Origin: SIG299 sp964541485
Lineage (GTDB): Bacteria; Bacillota; Clostridia; Lachnospirales; Lachnospiraceae
DNA: 40,060 nucleotides
Assembly (NCBI GenBank): GCA_964541485.1
Contig: CAZIQL010000019.1
Coordinates: forward strand, 1 to 40,060
Direction of reading: 5' to 3'
Position numbers and translations under genes: made by a program. The notes under the pieces were generated by a model, which saw only the letters and a program-made list of their open reading frames with translations, made no database searches and was not told the DNA's origin. This document shows, one piece after another, positions 15,571 to 23,580 of this stretch. Within the stretch, counting starts at the first letter, position 1. Each line of letters starts with the position of its first letter.

Positions 15571-17934
15571 CTACTTCTCGTCGCGAATAACAAATTCCAA
15601 TTCTGCAGACTCTGTGCCCTCGCAGGAAATAAACAACGTCCCTGTGCCGCTCTTTCCAAGGCTTTTTACGTAGGTACCGCCCATCCCGCCGCGCAGTGCC
15701 ACGGTATCCGGTCCAATCAGTGCAACATCACCCTCTGTCTTTAACGTCACCACATCATTACAGAACGTAAGCAGATTGCCCATCCCGCTCTCCATGCGGA
15801 AACGAACCGCTGCCACATCATACGTCGTCTCTTCGCAAAGCGCTGTATGAGAACAGGTCACCTTCAGCTGCTTTTCGCGCATCGGACACTTTTCCACTAC
15901 CTTTACCACTTCCCCGTTTTTGATGGCCTCAAATTTATAAGTGGTAACATTGCCGCCCCAGTTGCCGATGTACTTTCCGTATAAATCTACCGCATCGGAA
16001 AATTTCATCCGGTGGATAAGAATACATTTCGCTGCAAGTAATCTTACAGAAAGCGGCAGGTTTGCAATGCCAAAGCGGTTTGCCGCCAAAAGTACCTTCT
16101 TGATGTCATTTGCCTTCTTCTTTTTAAAACCTTCGCCTTTTTCCAAAAGCTCTCCGACAAAGTCATCCAGCAGAACCGGTCCATGCGGCATACTCTTAAA
16201 TTGCGTCTGCTTTGCTTCAACCTCATTCACAAACTCATTGTTTTTATACACGCGAATACAGTCCGCATTCGTAATGGCATAAACATTTTTCAGAATTCCC
16301 GCCGGATGCTCCCCAATGTCCATCGACGAGGAAATTTCAAGCACCGGAGTATTCTCCTGCTGGGCAAAGTACAGTTCTCCGGCAAGCTTTTTGTTCCGGA
16401 ACATGTCCATGACGCCATGATAGCAGACCCGGTCACCGCTACCAAAATCCATATGCGTATTGTAATCAAACATACACCAGCCAAAGCCACCGGAAATATT
16501 CTTTTCTCCATGATATGCGTTCATAACCCTGGCATGACGGAGCATGTGCTCTGTCACATGATCCTCCCCATCAAAGCTCTTGGTCGGAAACATATGACCG
16601 TTGTATTCTGAAATCAGATATCCCTTTTTCTTATCCGGTGTCACCTTCTTTTTCTTAAGGCACCCCTCATTCTCACCGCTGTGTGAAAAATCGTTATAAG
16701 CATATACATCCTCTAACAGATGACTTTTTTTAATATAACGCACACCGCTGGTCTGTCTGGTGGAGTCAAGTTCATGGGCAATCCTATTTGTTTCTGTATA
16801 AAGTTCATCATTATCCATCGATTCATTGATACGCACGCCCCATAAAATAACCGACGGATGATTGCGGTACTCAAGCACCATCTCCTCTGTATTTTTGACT
16901 GCCTGCTGTTTCCATGCTTCATCTCCGATATGCTGCCACCCCGGAATTTCTGTAAATACCAAAAGTCCCAATTCATCACACCGGTTCATAAAGTGCTGTG
17001 ACTGCGGATAATGCGACGTCCTGACCGCATTCAGCCCCAGTTCTTTCTTTATCAGCTCTGCATCCATCTCCTGCATGGATTTTGGCATGGCATAGCCCAC
17101 ATACGGATAACTCTGGTGACGGTTCAGTCCACGTAATTTTACTTTCTCCCCGTTCAAATAAAAACCATCTGCTTTAAACACCGCTTCCCGGAAACCAAAC
17201 CGTGTTTCCGTTCGGTCAACGGTTTCCTCTCCCCGTTTTAGCTCCGTACGCACCGTATAAAGCTTTGGATGCGTCCCATTCCATTCGGTAATCCCGCTGA
17301 TGCGCTCCCACGGCTTTGTCAGCTCACATATCTTTTCCTCTCCATCCAGAAGGCTGACGCAGATTTCATCCCCCTCCATCTGAAGACATGTGATTTCCGC
17401 AGAAATCTCATATTCTGTCGCGGAATGCCTTTTGGTCTTTACAAATACATCCTCAATGCGTGCCTTTGGCAAAATATCCAGATACACTTCACGGTAGAGT
17501 CCGCCGTATGTCATATAGTCAATGACATTGCCAAACGGCGGCTGGTTTAAGCTTTCCCTGCTGTCCACCCGGATCACCAGTACATTTTCTTCCCCAAAAG
17601 CAAGATGTGGTGTCAGCTCTGCGGAAAACGCCGTGTATCCACAGGCATGTTCTGCAACCTTCTTTCCGTTTATATAAACCTCTGCCTGATGCCCCGCAGC
17701 CTCAATGGTAAGCTCTGTTTTTTTGTCCTTCCATTCCGGTTTTGCATAAAATACCCTCCGGTATCCGCACACCATCTGGTAAGTCCCCTCATCAAAATAA
17801 TGGAAGGGCGTTTCCTTTACCGTATGCGGCAGGGAAACCCGCTCATACTCCCCGGTATATTCTGCCCGGAGCAGTTCCTCTGTATATTCTTCCTTAAACT
17901 GCCAGTCCTTATTGAAATAGATTCTCTCCCGCAT
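15571..17934 (-). CDS. Glycoside hydrolase family 2 (beta-galactosidase/beta-glucuronidase type)
   Basis: A 787-residue enzyme with a GH2 sugar-binding domain (SLPHTVKETP...YRRVFY), an Ig-like domain, a TIM barrel (LRGLNRHQSYPYVGYAMP) and C-terminal domains. The acid/base glutamate is in WGVRINES (E371) and the nucleophile glutamate in LISEYNGHM (E443). It differs clearly from the GH2 enzyme at 3698-6121 in sequence and in the residues around both glutamates, so the two are not a recent duplication. No signal peptide. Start: ATG at 17934 has GGGAG eight bases upstream; an in-frame extension of 20 lysine- and arginine-rich codons lacks a ribosome site. It is monocistronic and divergent from rpoD. 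The substrate cannot be fixed; beta-galactoside is the first guess. Confidence 0.88.
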   Translation of the reverse strand: MRERIYFNKDWQFKEEYTEELLRAEYTGEYERVSLPHTVKETPFHYFDEGTYQMVCGYRRVFYAKPEWKDKKTELTIEAAGHQAEVYINGKKVAEHACGYTAFSAELTPHLAFGEENVLVIRVDSRESLNQPPFGNVIDYMTYGGLYREVYLDILPKARIEDVFVKTKRHSATEYEISAEITCLQMEGDEICVSLLDGEEKICELTKPWERISGITEWNGTHPKLYTVRTELKRGEETVDRTETRFGFREAVFKADGFYLNGEKVKLRGLNRHQSYPYVGYAMPKSMQEMDAELIKKELGLNAVRTSHYPQSQHFMNRCDELGLLVFTEIPGWQHIGDEAWKQQAVKNTEEMVLEYRNHPSVILWGVRINESMDNDELYTETNRIAHELDSTRQTSGVRYIKKSHLLEDVYAYNDFSHSGENEGCLKKKKVTPDKKKGYLISEYNGHMFPTKSFDGEDHVTEHMLRHARVMNAYHGEKNISGGFGWCMFDYNTHMDFGSGDRVCYHGVMDMFRNKKLAGELYFAQQENTPVLEISSSMDIGEHPAGILKNVYAITNADCIRVYKNNEFVNEVEAKQTQFKSMPHGPVLLDDFVGELLEKGEGFKKKKANDIKKVLLAANRFGIANLPLSVRLLAAKCILIHRMKFSDAVDLYGKYIGNWGGNVTTYKFEAIKNGEVVKVVEKCPMREKQLKVTCSHTALCEETTYDVAAVRFRMESGMGNLLTFCNDVVTLKTEGDVALIGPDTVALRGGMGGTYVKSLGKSGTGTLFISCEGTESAELEFVIRDEK

Positions 17935-17998
17935 TGTTCTTTCTCCCGTTTTTTTGTTTGACTCCGGTCTACCTTCCCGGCCTTTTTCCTTCAAAGAC

Positions 17999-18028
17999 AG
18001 TATACATCATCCGTCTGTTTTCTGGCAA
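17999..18028 (-). promoter_or_regulatory. Sigma-A promoter of the second GH2 gene
   Basis: Minus-strand TTGCCA (18023-18028), an 18-base spacer and TATACT (17999-18004), each five of six against consensus. Predicted start near 17992, leader about 57 bases. Confidence 0.7.
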
Positions 18029-18083
18029 TGTTTTCTCTTTTAAAAACTTCTTAAAATTTCTCTTCCCATTTTGATAACATCTG

Positions 18084-18092
18084 TGCTATAAT
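18084..18092 (+). promoter_or_regulatory. Extended -10 promoter of rpoD
   Basis: TGCTATAAT, an exact -10 hexamer with the TGn extension and no good -35 at 16-18 bases. The predicted start is near 18099, giving a leader of about 87 bases. Confidence 0.65.
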
Positions 18093-18102
18093 ATCGCCTA
18101 GT

Positions 18103-18158
18103 CGGCTTTTTAGCCGTTGGGAATTGTCCCAATCCGGACATTGCCCCGGCAGCTTGCC
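18103..18158 (+). promoter_or_regulatory. Hairpin-rich 5' leader of rpoD
   Basis: Three small perfect hairpins follow one another: CGGCT/AGCCG with loop TTTT (18103-18116), TTGGGA/TCCCAA with loop ATTG (18117-18132) and GGCA/TGCC with loop GCT (18148-18158). The first two abut with no base between. The ribosome site AGAGG at 18173-18177 stays outside. I recognise no known riboswitch or protein leader. Confidence 0.55.
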
Positions 18159-18185
18159 AATATAGAGAGAACAGAGGAAATCAAA

Positions 18186-19298
18186 ATGAGTGAAGTACAG
18201 GCTTCCTTCGAAGCAAAATTAAAGGAACTCCTTGCCATGGGACGTGCCCACAGGGATATTCTTGAAATGGATAAAGTAAATGACTTTTTTAAGGGATTTG
18301 AACTCTCCCCGGCACAGATTGATAAGGTGTATGAATATCTGGAATCTAACGGTGTTGTAGTTTTAGCCATGCAGGAAGAAGACGAGCCGGGCGAAGATGC
18401 CCTTTTAGATATGGAGCATGAGGATGAAATCTTAATGGAAGCGGAGGACTTAAATGTCCTTGCCAGCGTTATGTCGGATGACCCTGTGAAACAGTATTTA
18501 AAAGAAATCGGTGACTATCCGCTCTTGACACTGGAAGAGGAAATTGAGCTTGCGCAGAAAATTGAAAAAGGGGATGAAACTGCCAAGAGAATGCTTGCTG
18601 AATCCAACTTACGTCTCGTTGTCAGCATTGCAAAGAGATATGTCGGACGCGGTCTTTCGTTCCTCGACCTCATTCAGGAAGGCAATTTAGGTCTGATTAA
18701 GGCAGTAGAGAAATTTGACCACACAAAGGGATATAAATTTTCCACCTATGCTACCTGGTGGATTCGTCAGGCAATCACCAGAGCCATTGCGGACCAGTCC
18801 CGTACTATCCGCATTCCGGTTCACATGTCCGAAGTCATCAATAAAACCTACCGTGTGTCCCGTACCTTAATGCAGGAGCTCGGAAGAGAACCGTCCGAAC
18901 AGGAAATCGCAAACGTAATGAATCTTCCAATAGAAAAGGTCCGCGAAATCTTAAAGATTTCCGCAGACCCGATTTCACTGGATTCTCCAATCGGTGAAGA
19001 GGATGACAGCCACCTTGGTGATTTTATCAAGGATGACCGCATCATCGGACCGGAGGAGGCGGCTGCCTACTCCATGTTGCAGGATCAGATCAGAAAACTC
19101 CTTGAGACACTGACTGAACGTGAGCAGAGAGTGCTTACTCTCCGTTTTGGTCTTCAGGACGGCAGAAGCCGTACTCTGGAAGAAGTCGGCAAGGAATTTA
19201 ACGTAACCAGAGAGCGTATCCGTCAGATTGAGGCGAAGGCGCTCCGTAAATTAAGGCATCCAAGCAGAGCGAAATTATTAAAGGGATATGACATCTAG
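18186..19298 (+). CDS. rpoD: RNA polymerase primary sigma factor SigA/RpoD
   Basis: A 370-residue group 1 sigma factor. A short region 1.1-like domain (about residues 1-60) is followed by an acidic linker (EEDEPGEDALLDMEHEDE). Region 1.2/2.1 is DDPVKQYLKEIG, the -10 recognition segment is TKGYKFSTYATWWIRQAITRAI, region 3 begins IRIPVHMSEVIN, and the -35 helix-turn-helix is LEEVGKEFNVTRERIRQIEAKALRKLRHP. It directs most vegetative transcription. Start: ATG at 18186 has AGAGG eight bases upstream; an in-frame TTG at 18117 lies inside a leader hairpin. In many Firmicutes dnaG precedes rpoD; here there is no dnaG, only a divergent GH2 gene and a dedicated promoter. A second, dnaG-linked copy elsewhere cannot be excluded. 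Confidence 0.97.
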   Translation: MSEVQASFEAKLKELLAMGRAHRDILEMDKVNDFFKGFELSPAQIDKVYEYLESNGVVVLAMQEEDEPGEDALLDMEHEDEILMEAEDLNVLASVMSDDPVKQYLKEIGDYPLLTLEEEIELAQKIEKGDETAKRMLAESNLRLVVSIAKRYVGRGLSFLDLIQEGNLGLIKAVEKFDHTKGYKFSTYATWWIRQAITRAIADQSRTIRIPVHMSEVINKTYRVSRTLMQELGREPSEQEIANVMNLPIEKVREILKISADPISLDSPIGEEDDSHLGDFIKDDRIIGPEEAAAYSMLQDQIRKLLETLTEREQRVLTLRFGLQDGRSRTLEEVGKEFNVTRERIRQIEAKALRKLRHPSRAKLLKGYDI

Positions 19299-19313
19299 TC
19301 ATGTCCCTTTTTT
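19280..19313 (+). terminator. rpoD terminator overlapping the coding ends of rpoD and the SASP gene
   Basis: A 13-pair stem (19280-19292 with 19298-19310, one T-G pair) and the loop ATCTA is followed by a T run (19308-19313). The last rpoD codons form the left arm, the stop codon spans loop and right arm, and the right arm encodes the last residues of the convergent spore-protein gene. Confidence 0.85.
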
Positions 19314-19483
19314 GCTTGCCTTGACAGCATCCCGCCAATCCTTCCCGTCTCCTTGGCGGACAAAGACTGCCAGCCGTCAGATAATACTCGGTCCAGGAGT
19401 CCGAGTTCCTTTGCTATCTCGTATTTCTTCAGTTCTTCCGGTTTTAACTCGCTAAGTACAATGGGTTTCTTCTTTTTCTTCAT
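19295..19483 (-). CDS. Small acid-soluble spore protein, alpha/beta type
   Basis: A 62-residue basic protein whose middle reads KYEIAKELGLLDRVLSDGW and then ETGRIGGML, matching the DNA-binding signatures of alpha/beta-type SASPs (SspF-like). These proteins coat and protect DNA in dormant spores. The ATG at 19483 begins MKKKKKPIVLSELKPEEL; the AGGGAG site is about 13 bases upstream, longer than ideal, and no nearer start is available. The conserved E-I germination-protease site seen in large SASPs is not evident, as expected for the SspF-like form. A sigma-G-like promoter lies upstream. Its stop overlaps that of rpoD by four bases. Confidence 0.85.
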   Translation of the reverse strand: MKKKKKPIVLSELKPEELKKYEIAKELGLLDRVLSDGWQSLSAKETGRIGGMLSRQAKKGHD

Positions 19484-19521
19484 AATTAAGATGATTCTCC
19501 CTTCTATGGATTGTTTTTCCA

Positions 19522-19552
19522 TAGTATGGACGAAAAGAAATCCCATTAAACA
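19522..19552 (-). promoter_or_regulatory. Forespore (sigma-G/sigma-F-like) promoter of the SASP gene
   Basis: Minus-strand CATACTA (19522-19528) is an exact sigma-G-type -10. TGTTTA (19547-19552) sits 18 bases upstream as a partial -35. A seven-base inverted repeat CTATGGA/TCCATAG (19504-19524) lies at the leader start. Forespore control fits the product. Confidence 0.6.
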
Positions 19553-19632
19553 TTTTATCTTTTCTCATAAAACCCTTGACATTTTCTCCTGCAAACGACA
19601 AAGTAAAAGCAAAGAGCAAAACCCGCATTTCC

Positions 19633-19651
19633 AAAAAAAGTTTGTGAAACT
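19633..19651 (-). terminator. Possible terminator of addB-addA
   Basis: Minus-strand AGTTT/AAACT with loop CAC followed by TTTTTTT, 38 bases after the addA stop. The stem is only five pairs and AT-rich. A second AT-only stem (ACAAAAAA/TTTTTTGT) lies just before it. Confidence 0.4.
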
Positions 19652-19688
19652 CCTACAAAAAAGTGCCGGTTTTTTGTGTAACTTGTCC

Positions 19689-22600
19689 TTACAACCGGAA
19701 TCCTTCCCCTGCATAAAACGAGTAAATCCAAGTTTCCTTGACCGGCTTTCCGGTCAGCTGCTCGAGAGCACGGCGATAGTAATTCAGTTGCACCTCGTAC
19801 TTTGCGGTAAGCTCTGCCTTTGCATCTGCATGCACAAAGTCTGTCTTATAGTCCATGAGCACAATTTTATCCTCTTCCTCAAAAAAGGCATCGATAATAC
19901 CCTGTACTAAAATGAGTTCCGTACTTTCACTTTCCGGATACACTTCCTTTGCCGGGATACCAACCACAAACGGCTGCTCTGTATGCAACGTACCACGCTG
20001 CTTTGCCACGTGCATGCGTTTTCCAAGCTCGGACTGTGTAAATTTCAATATCTTCCAATCAAATACAGCTTCCCGTTCTTCTTCCGTTAGCTTGCCTTCT
20101 GTCACCAGACCGGAAAGAAACGCAGCGATATCGTCCTTGGTCAGATTTCTTTCCATCGGAAGAATTTCCATGACATAATGGTACAGCGTACCGCGGTCAC
20201 TGCCGGAAAGTTCCTTTTTCTCCTGCAAAAATTCAGGATAGGAATCTTCACGGATAGTTCCGTCAACCAAGATATCCGTGATTTCTTCTACAGCCCCCTC
20301 TATATCTGCCTCTGTACTCTCTTCCTCGCACACAACTCCCATCTGTACCTGCGTGTCCTCTCCGGTCTCTTCCATCTCTTCCAGATGCAGCCGCTTTAAT
20401 TCTGACACCGTTACCTTGACCGGAAGCTTTGCCTCGTTATCATAGGCATAAGAGAAGTTCTCCTGTCTGAGTAACAGTTCCCGGATTTGCCGTGCCAAAT
20501 TACCATCACAATCCTTGATTTCACCGGCACATGCATCCGCGGCTTTCTCGTCCGAGTCACTCTCAGCCAATAGCTTTAGCATCCGGAGTCTTTCCATACG
20601 GTCAATCAACTCTTCCGTCTGCTGTCCCTCTGCATCCGCCCCGGACACTTCCCGGCACACAAAACTTCCCGTAAACGTTACACTGTTTACTTTCCTTGAG
20701 ACCTCTCTGCTTCCATCCGGTAAAATCCCCCCGGCAAAAAGGAGCGGACAGACAAAATCAAAATAAGTCGCAGCCTTTTTTACATACGAAGAAAGCAGGC
20801 CTCTGTTCCCTACCGTCATCGCGCGCATAGCCCAGGCATCCATGCGCTTCTCCGGATTCTTCATTGCCCCTGTCATAATCAGCTTTTCTTTTGCTCTTGT
20901 CATGGCAACGTAAAGCACACGGAGTTCTTCTGCTATCATTTCCTCATTCATATGGTTTACAATCGTTCTCTTTAAGAGCGTCGGCGCCTTCACCCTCAGT
21001 TCCGGATCCACAAAATCCGGTCCGAGTCCGTACTCCGAATGGAACACCAGGCGCTTACGCATATCCTGGAAGTTAAACTTCTTTTCCATGCCGCATAAAA
21101 AAACCACCGGGAACTCCAAACCCTTACTCTTATGGATACTCATGATACGCACCATGTTGCCGCCATCGGCCACCTGCGCCTCACCAAAGTCTACTTCATA
21201 TTTCATCAGCTTGTCCATGTAGCGGATGAAGTCATATAATCCGCTGAAGCTTGTACTTTCATACTGCTTTGCTTTGGCAATCAGCATCTCCAGGTTCCCC
21301 CTGCGCCTCTCGCCTCCCGGCATTACCGTCACAATATCTGCAAAACCGCTATAACGGTAAAAGTGCTCTATCAGCTCATGAATGCTTACATACTGTGCCT
21401 CTTCCGCCAGACGGTCATAGAGTGCAAAGAATTTTGCCGCCCTGCCCTCCGGCTCTGCCGCCGCTGCATTTCTTGCTGCCGTATAAAGACTAAACTGCTT
21501 CTTCTCTTCACCCGCACATCTTCCGTACTGAATCCGGAGCCTTGCAAGTTCCTTTGCATCAAAGCCTGCAATCGGAGAATGCAACACCGCCGCAAACGGA
21601 ATATCCTGCTTCGGATTGTCAAGAATACGAAGAAAATCCAGTGTCTTTCGGATTTCAAAGCTCTTAAAATAACCGGCACTGGTATCTGCATATGCAGGAA
21701 TTCCCTGCTCCGACAGCACCTCTAAAAACTGCTCCGACCAGCCGCTCATCGTACGAAGCAAAATGACCATATCCTTATATTCTACCGGACGCTGTTTCTC
21801 CTTGCCTCCAACCAACAAGCCCTGTTGTTTCAACTCTCTCATACGCATGGCCACAGCAAGTGCCTCTGCCCGCACCAGATTTCTCTCTTCTGCGCTCAGT
21901 TCTCCGGTATCCTCCGCAGCATCTGTCTCTTCACCACCCGTCACATATCCATCCGAATCCTCTGCCGTTTCTCCGCTTCCATTCGTACCACCCGCTTCCG
22001 CACGCTCTTCTGCGGACACAAACAGCACCTCAGTCTGATAGTCCGGTGTCTCCTCCGGATAATCCGCACCATAATACAATGCCGCTGCATCATCATACTC
22101 CACTTCTGTGGAATCCTCATGCATCAGACCCGCAAACAAGGCATTGATTGCTCCCAGCACACAATTGCGGCTACGGAAATTTTTATGTAAATCAATCTTC
22201 CGGTACGCACCCTCTTCGGTGTATGTCCGGTACTTCTCCATAAACAAATCCGGACACGCCATACGGAACCGATAGATGCTCTGCTTCACATCACCCACCA
22301 TAAAGACATTCGGTTTGTCTGCCCAGATTCCGGAAACACTGCCAAGCACCGCCTCCTGAATCCGGTTGCTGTCCTGATATTCATCGATCATAATCTCATC
22401 AAAACGTTCTGCAATCACCCTGGCTTCCTTGGTCGGAACATACGAATCCCCTTCCTTTGCCACCAAAATCTTAAGCGCCATCTGCTCCAGGTCCGAAAAA
22501 TCTATCAAATTTTTCTCCTTCTTTGCTTTTGCATAGCGTTCCATAAATTTCAGGGTATACAAAACAAGCCCCCGCATTGCCGGTGCCATACTCTGTATAT

Positions 22601-23579
22601 CTGCCAAAAGCTCCTCTGCCGGAGCATAGAAATAGTCCTCCGCAATCCCCTTTAACAGCTTCTTAAATACTTCCCTTATATCCTTTACCTTCTGCTTTTT
22701 CTCTTCCGCCACTTCCTGCTTCTTTGTCGAAAGTCTGGTAAAGGAAAGCTCTCTGATTACTCCTGCAAACTGTTCATAGGACGTTGCCGCATTCTTAAGC
22801 TCCCGTACCAGCTCGCGGTCATTCTCCACCGCCTCTTTATACAGCAGCGGTCCGCCCGGTTCCTCACAAAGCTCCAACATACAGTCTGTCAGTATTCCGG
22901 CAGCAGACAATGTCTCCCTTACCTGCTCCATTACATCGGAAAACATCGGATGTGTCTTTGCACTTTTCCCGTCAAAACAAAACTTCTCCATAAGAGCCTT
23001 TAGCCATTCCTCCGGCCAAAGCTGGCTGATAGACTGCTCATACAATCTTCTTCCGTACTCCACAATCTGCTCATCCTTGCCCACTCCGGCAAAGCTTTCC
23101 ACAAAGCGGATGAAATCCGCATTCTCTTCCTCATAGCACTCCTCCAGCACCTCAAAAGCCACATCCGACCGAAGCAGGGAAAGCTCTGCTTCATCGCCGA
23201 TGCGAAAGCCCGGATCTGCCGAAAGCACATGAAAAAATTCCCGGATCACCGACAGACAAAAGCTGTGAATGGTTGTAATTTGGGCATTGTGAAGCAATAG
23301 CATCTGCCTCTGCAAATGCTTGTTCTCCGGATCCTCCATGAGTGCTTCTTCAATCGCCGCACCGATTCTCTCCCGCATCTCTGCCGCAGCCGCATTGGTA
23401 AAGGTCACAATCAGCAGACGGTCCATATCCTGCGGATGCTCCTTATCCAGAACCTTCTTAATGATACGGCGTACCAAAACCGCAGTCTTGCCGGAACCGG
23501 CTGCTGCTGCCACCAAAAGATTGCAGTCTCTTGCATCGACCACCTTCTGCTGTTCGGTTGTCAGTCTGATTTCCGCCAT
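19689..23579 (-). CDS. addA: ATP-dependent helicase/nuclease subunit A
   Basis: A 1296-residue helicase-nuclease that, with AddB, resects double-strand breaks for RecA loading. The N-terminal UvrD-type helicase has Walker A AAAGSGKT (residues 25-32), IVTFTNAAAAEMRERI, Walker B MIDEYQDSN, GDVKQSIYRFR, MSIHKSKGLEFPVVF and YVAMTRAKEKL. The C-terminal RecB-type nuclease shows VQGIIDAFF then VLMDYKTDFV with the metal-binding D and catalytic K. An acidic low-complexity insert (ETAEDSDGYVTGGEETDAAE) interrupts the middle; it is probably a surface loop. Start: ATG at 23579, one base after the addB stop, with AGGAGG upstream. Longer readings extend into addB without a ribosome site. Length and motifs are complete, so it should be active. 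Confidence 0.96.
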   Translation of the reverse strand: MAEIRLTTEQQKVVDARDCNLLVAAAAGSGKTAVLVRRIIKKVLDKEHPQDMDRLLIVTFTNAAAAEMRERIGAAIEEALMEDPENKHLQRQMLLLHNAQITTIHSFCLSVIREFFHVLSADPGFRIGDEAELSLLRSDVAFEVLEECYEEENADFIRFVESFAGVGKDEQIVEYGRRLYEQSISQLWPEEWLKALMEKFCFDGKSAKTHPMFSDVMEQVRETLSAAGILTDCMLELCEEPGGPLLYKEAVENDRELVRELKNAATSYEQFAGVIRELSFTRLSTKKQEVAEEKKQKVKDIREVFKKLLKGIAEDYFYAPAEELLADIQSMAPAMRGLVLYTLKFMERYAKAKKEKNLIDFSDLEQMALKILVAKEGDSYVPTKEARVIAERFDEIMIDEYQDSNRIQEAVLGSVSGIWADKPNVFMVGDVKQSIYRFRMACPDLFMEKYRTYTEEGAYRKIDLHKNFRSRNCVLGAINALFAGLMHEDSTEVEYDDAAALYYGADYPEETPDYQTEVLFVSAEERAEAGGTNGSGETAEDSDGYVTGGEETDAAEDTGELSAEERNLVRAEALAVAMRMRELKQQGLLVGGKEKQRPVEYKDMVILLRTMSGWSEQFLEVLSEQGIPAYADTSAGYFKSFEIRKTLDFLRILDNPKQDIPFAAVLHSPIAGFDAKELARLRIQYGRCAGEEKKQFSLYTAARNAAAAEPEGRAAKFFALYDRLAEEAQYVSIHELIEHFYRYSGFADIVTVMPGGERRRGNLEMLIAKAKQYESTSFSGLYDFIRYMDKLMKYEVDFGEAQVADGGNMVRIMSIHKSKGLEFPVVFLCGMEKKFNFQDMRKRLVFHSEYGLGPDFVDPELRVKAPTLLKRTIVNHMNEEMIAEELRVLYVAMTRAKEKLIMTGAMKNPEKRMDAWAMRAMTVGNRGLLSSYVKKAATYFDFVCPLLFAGGILPDGSREVSRKVNSVTFTGSFVCREVSGADAEGQQTEELIDRMERLRMLKLLAESDSDEKAADACAGEIKDCDGNLARQIRELLLRQENFSYAYDNEAKLPVKVTVSELKRLHLEEMEETGEDTQVQMGVVCEEESTEADIEGAVEEITDILVDGTIREDSYPEFLQEKKELSGSDRGTLYHYVMEILPMERNLTKDDIAAFLSGLVTEGKLTEEEREAVFDWKILKFTQSELGKRMHVAKQRGTLHTEQPFVVGIPAKEVYPESESTELILVQGIIDAFFEEEDKIVLMDYKTDFVHADAKAELTAKYEVQLNYYRRALEQLTGKPVKETWIYSFYAGEGFRL

Positions 23580-23580
23580 G

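Noticed and set aside
18117..18185. A 23-residue N-terminal extension of RpoD from TTG at 18117
   Set aside because: That start lies inside a leader hairpin, while ATG at 18186 has a well-spaced ribosome site.
21763..22190. Long plus-strand frames inside addA
   Set aside because: They are antisense shadows of the addA reading frame, low in protein-like composition and without ribosome sites.
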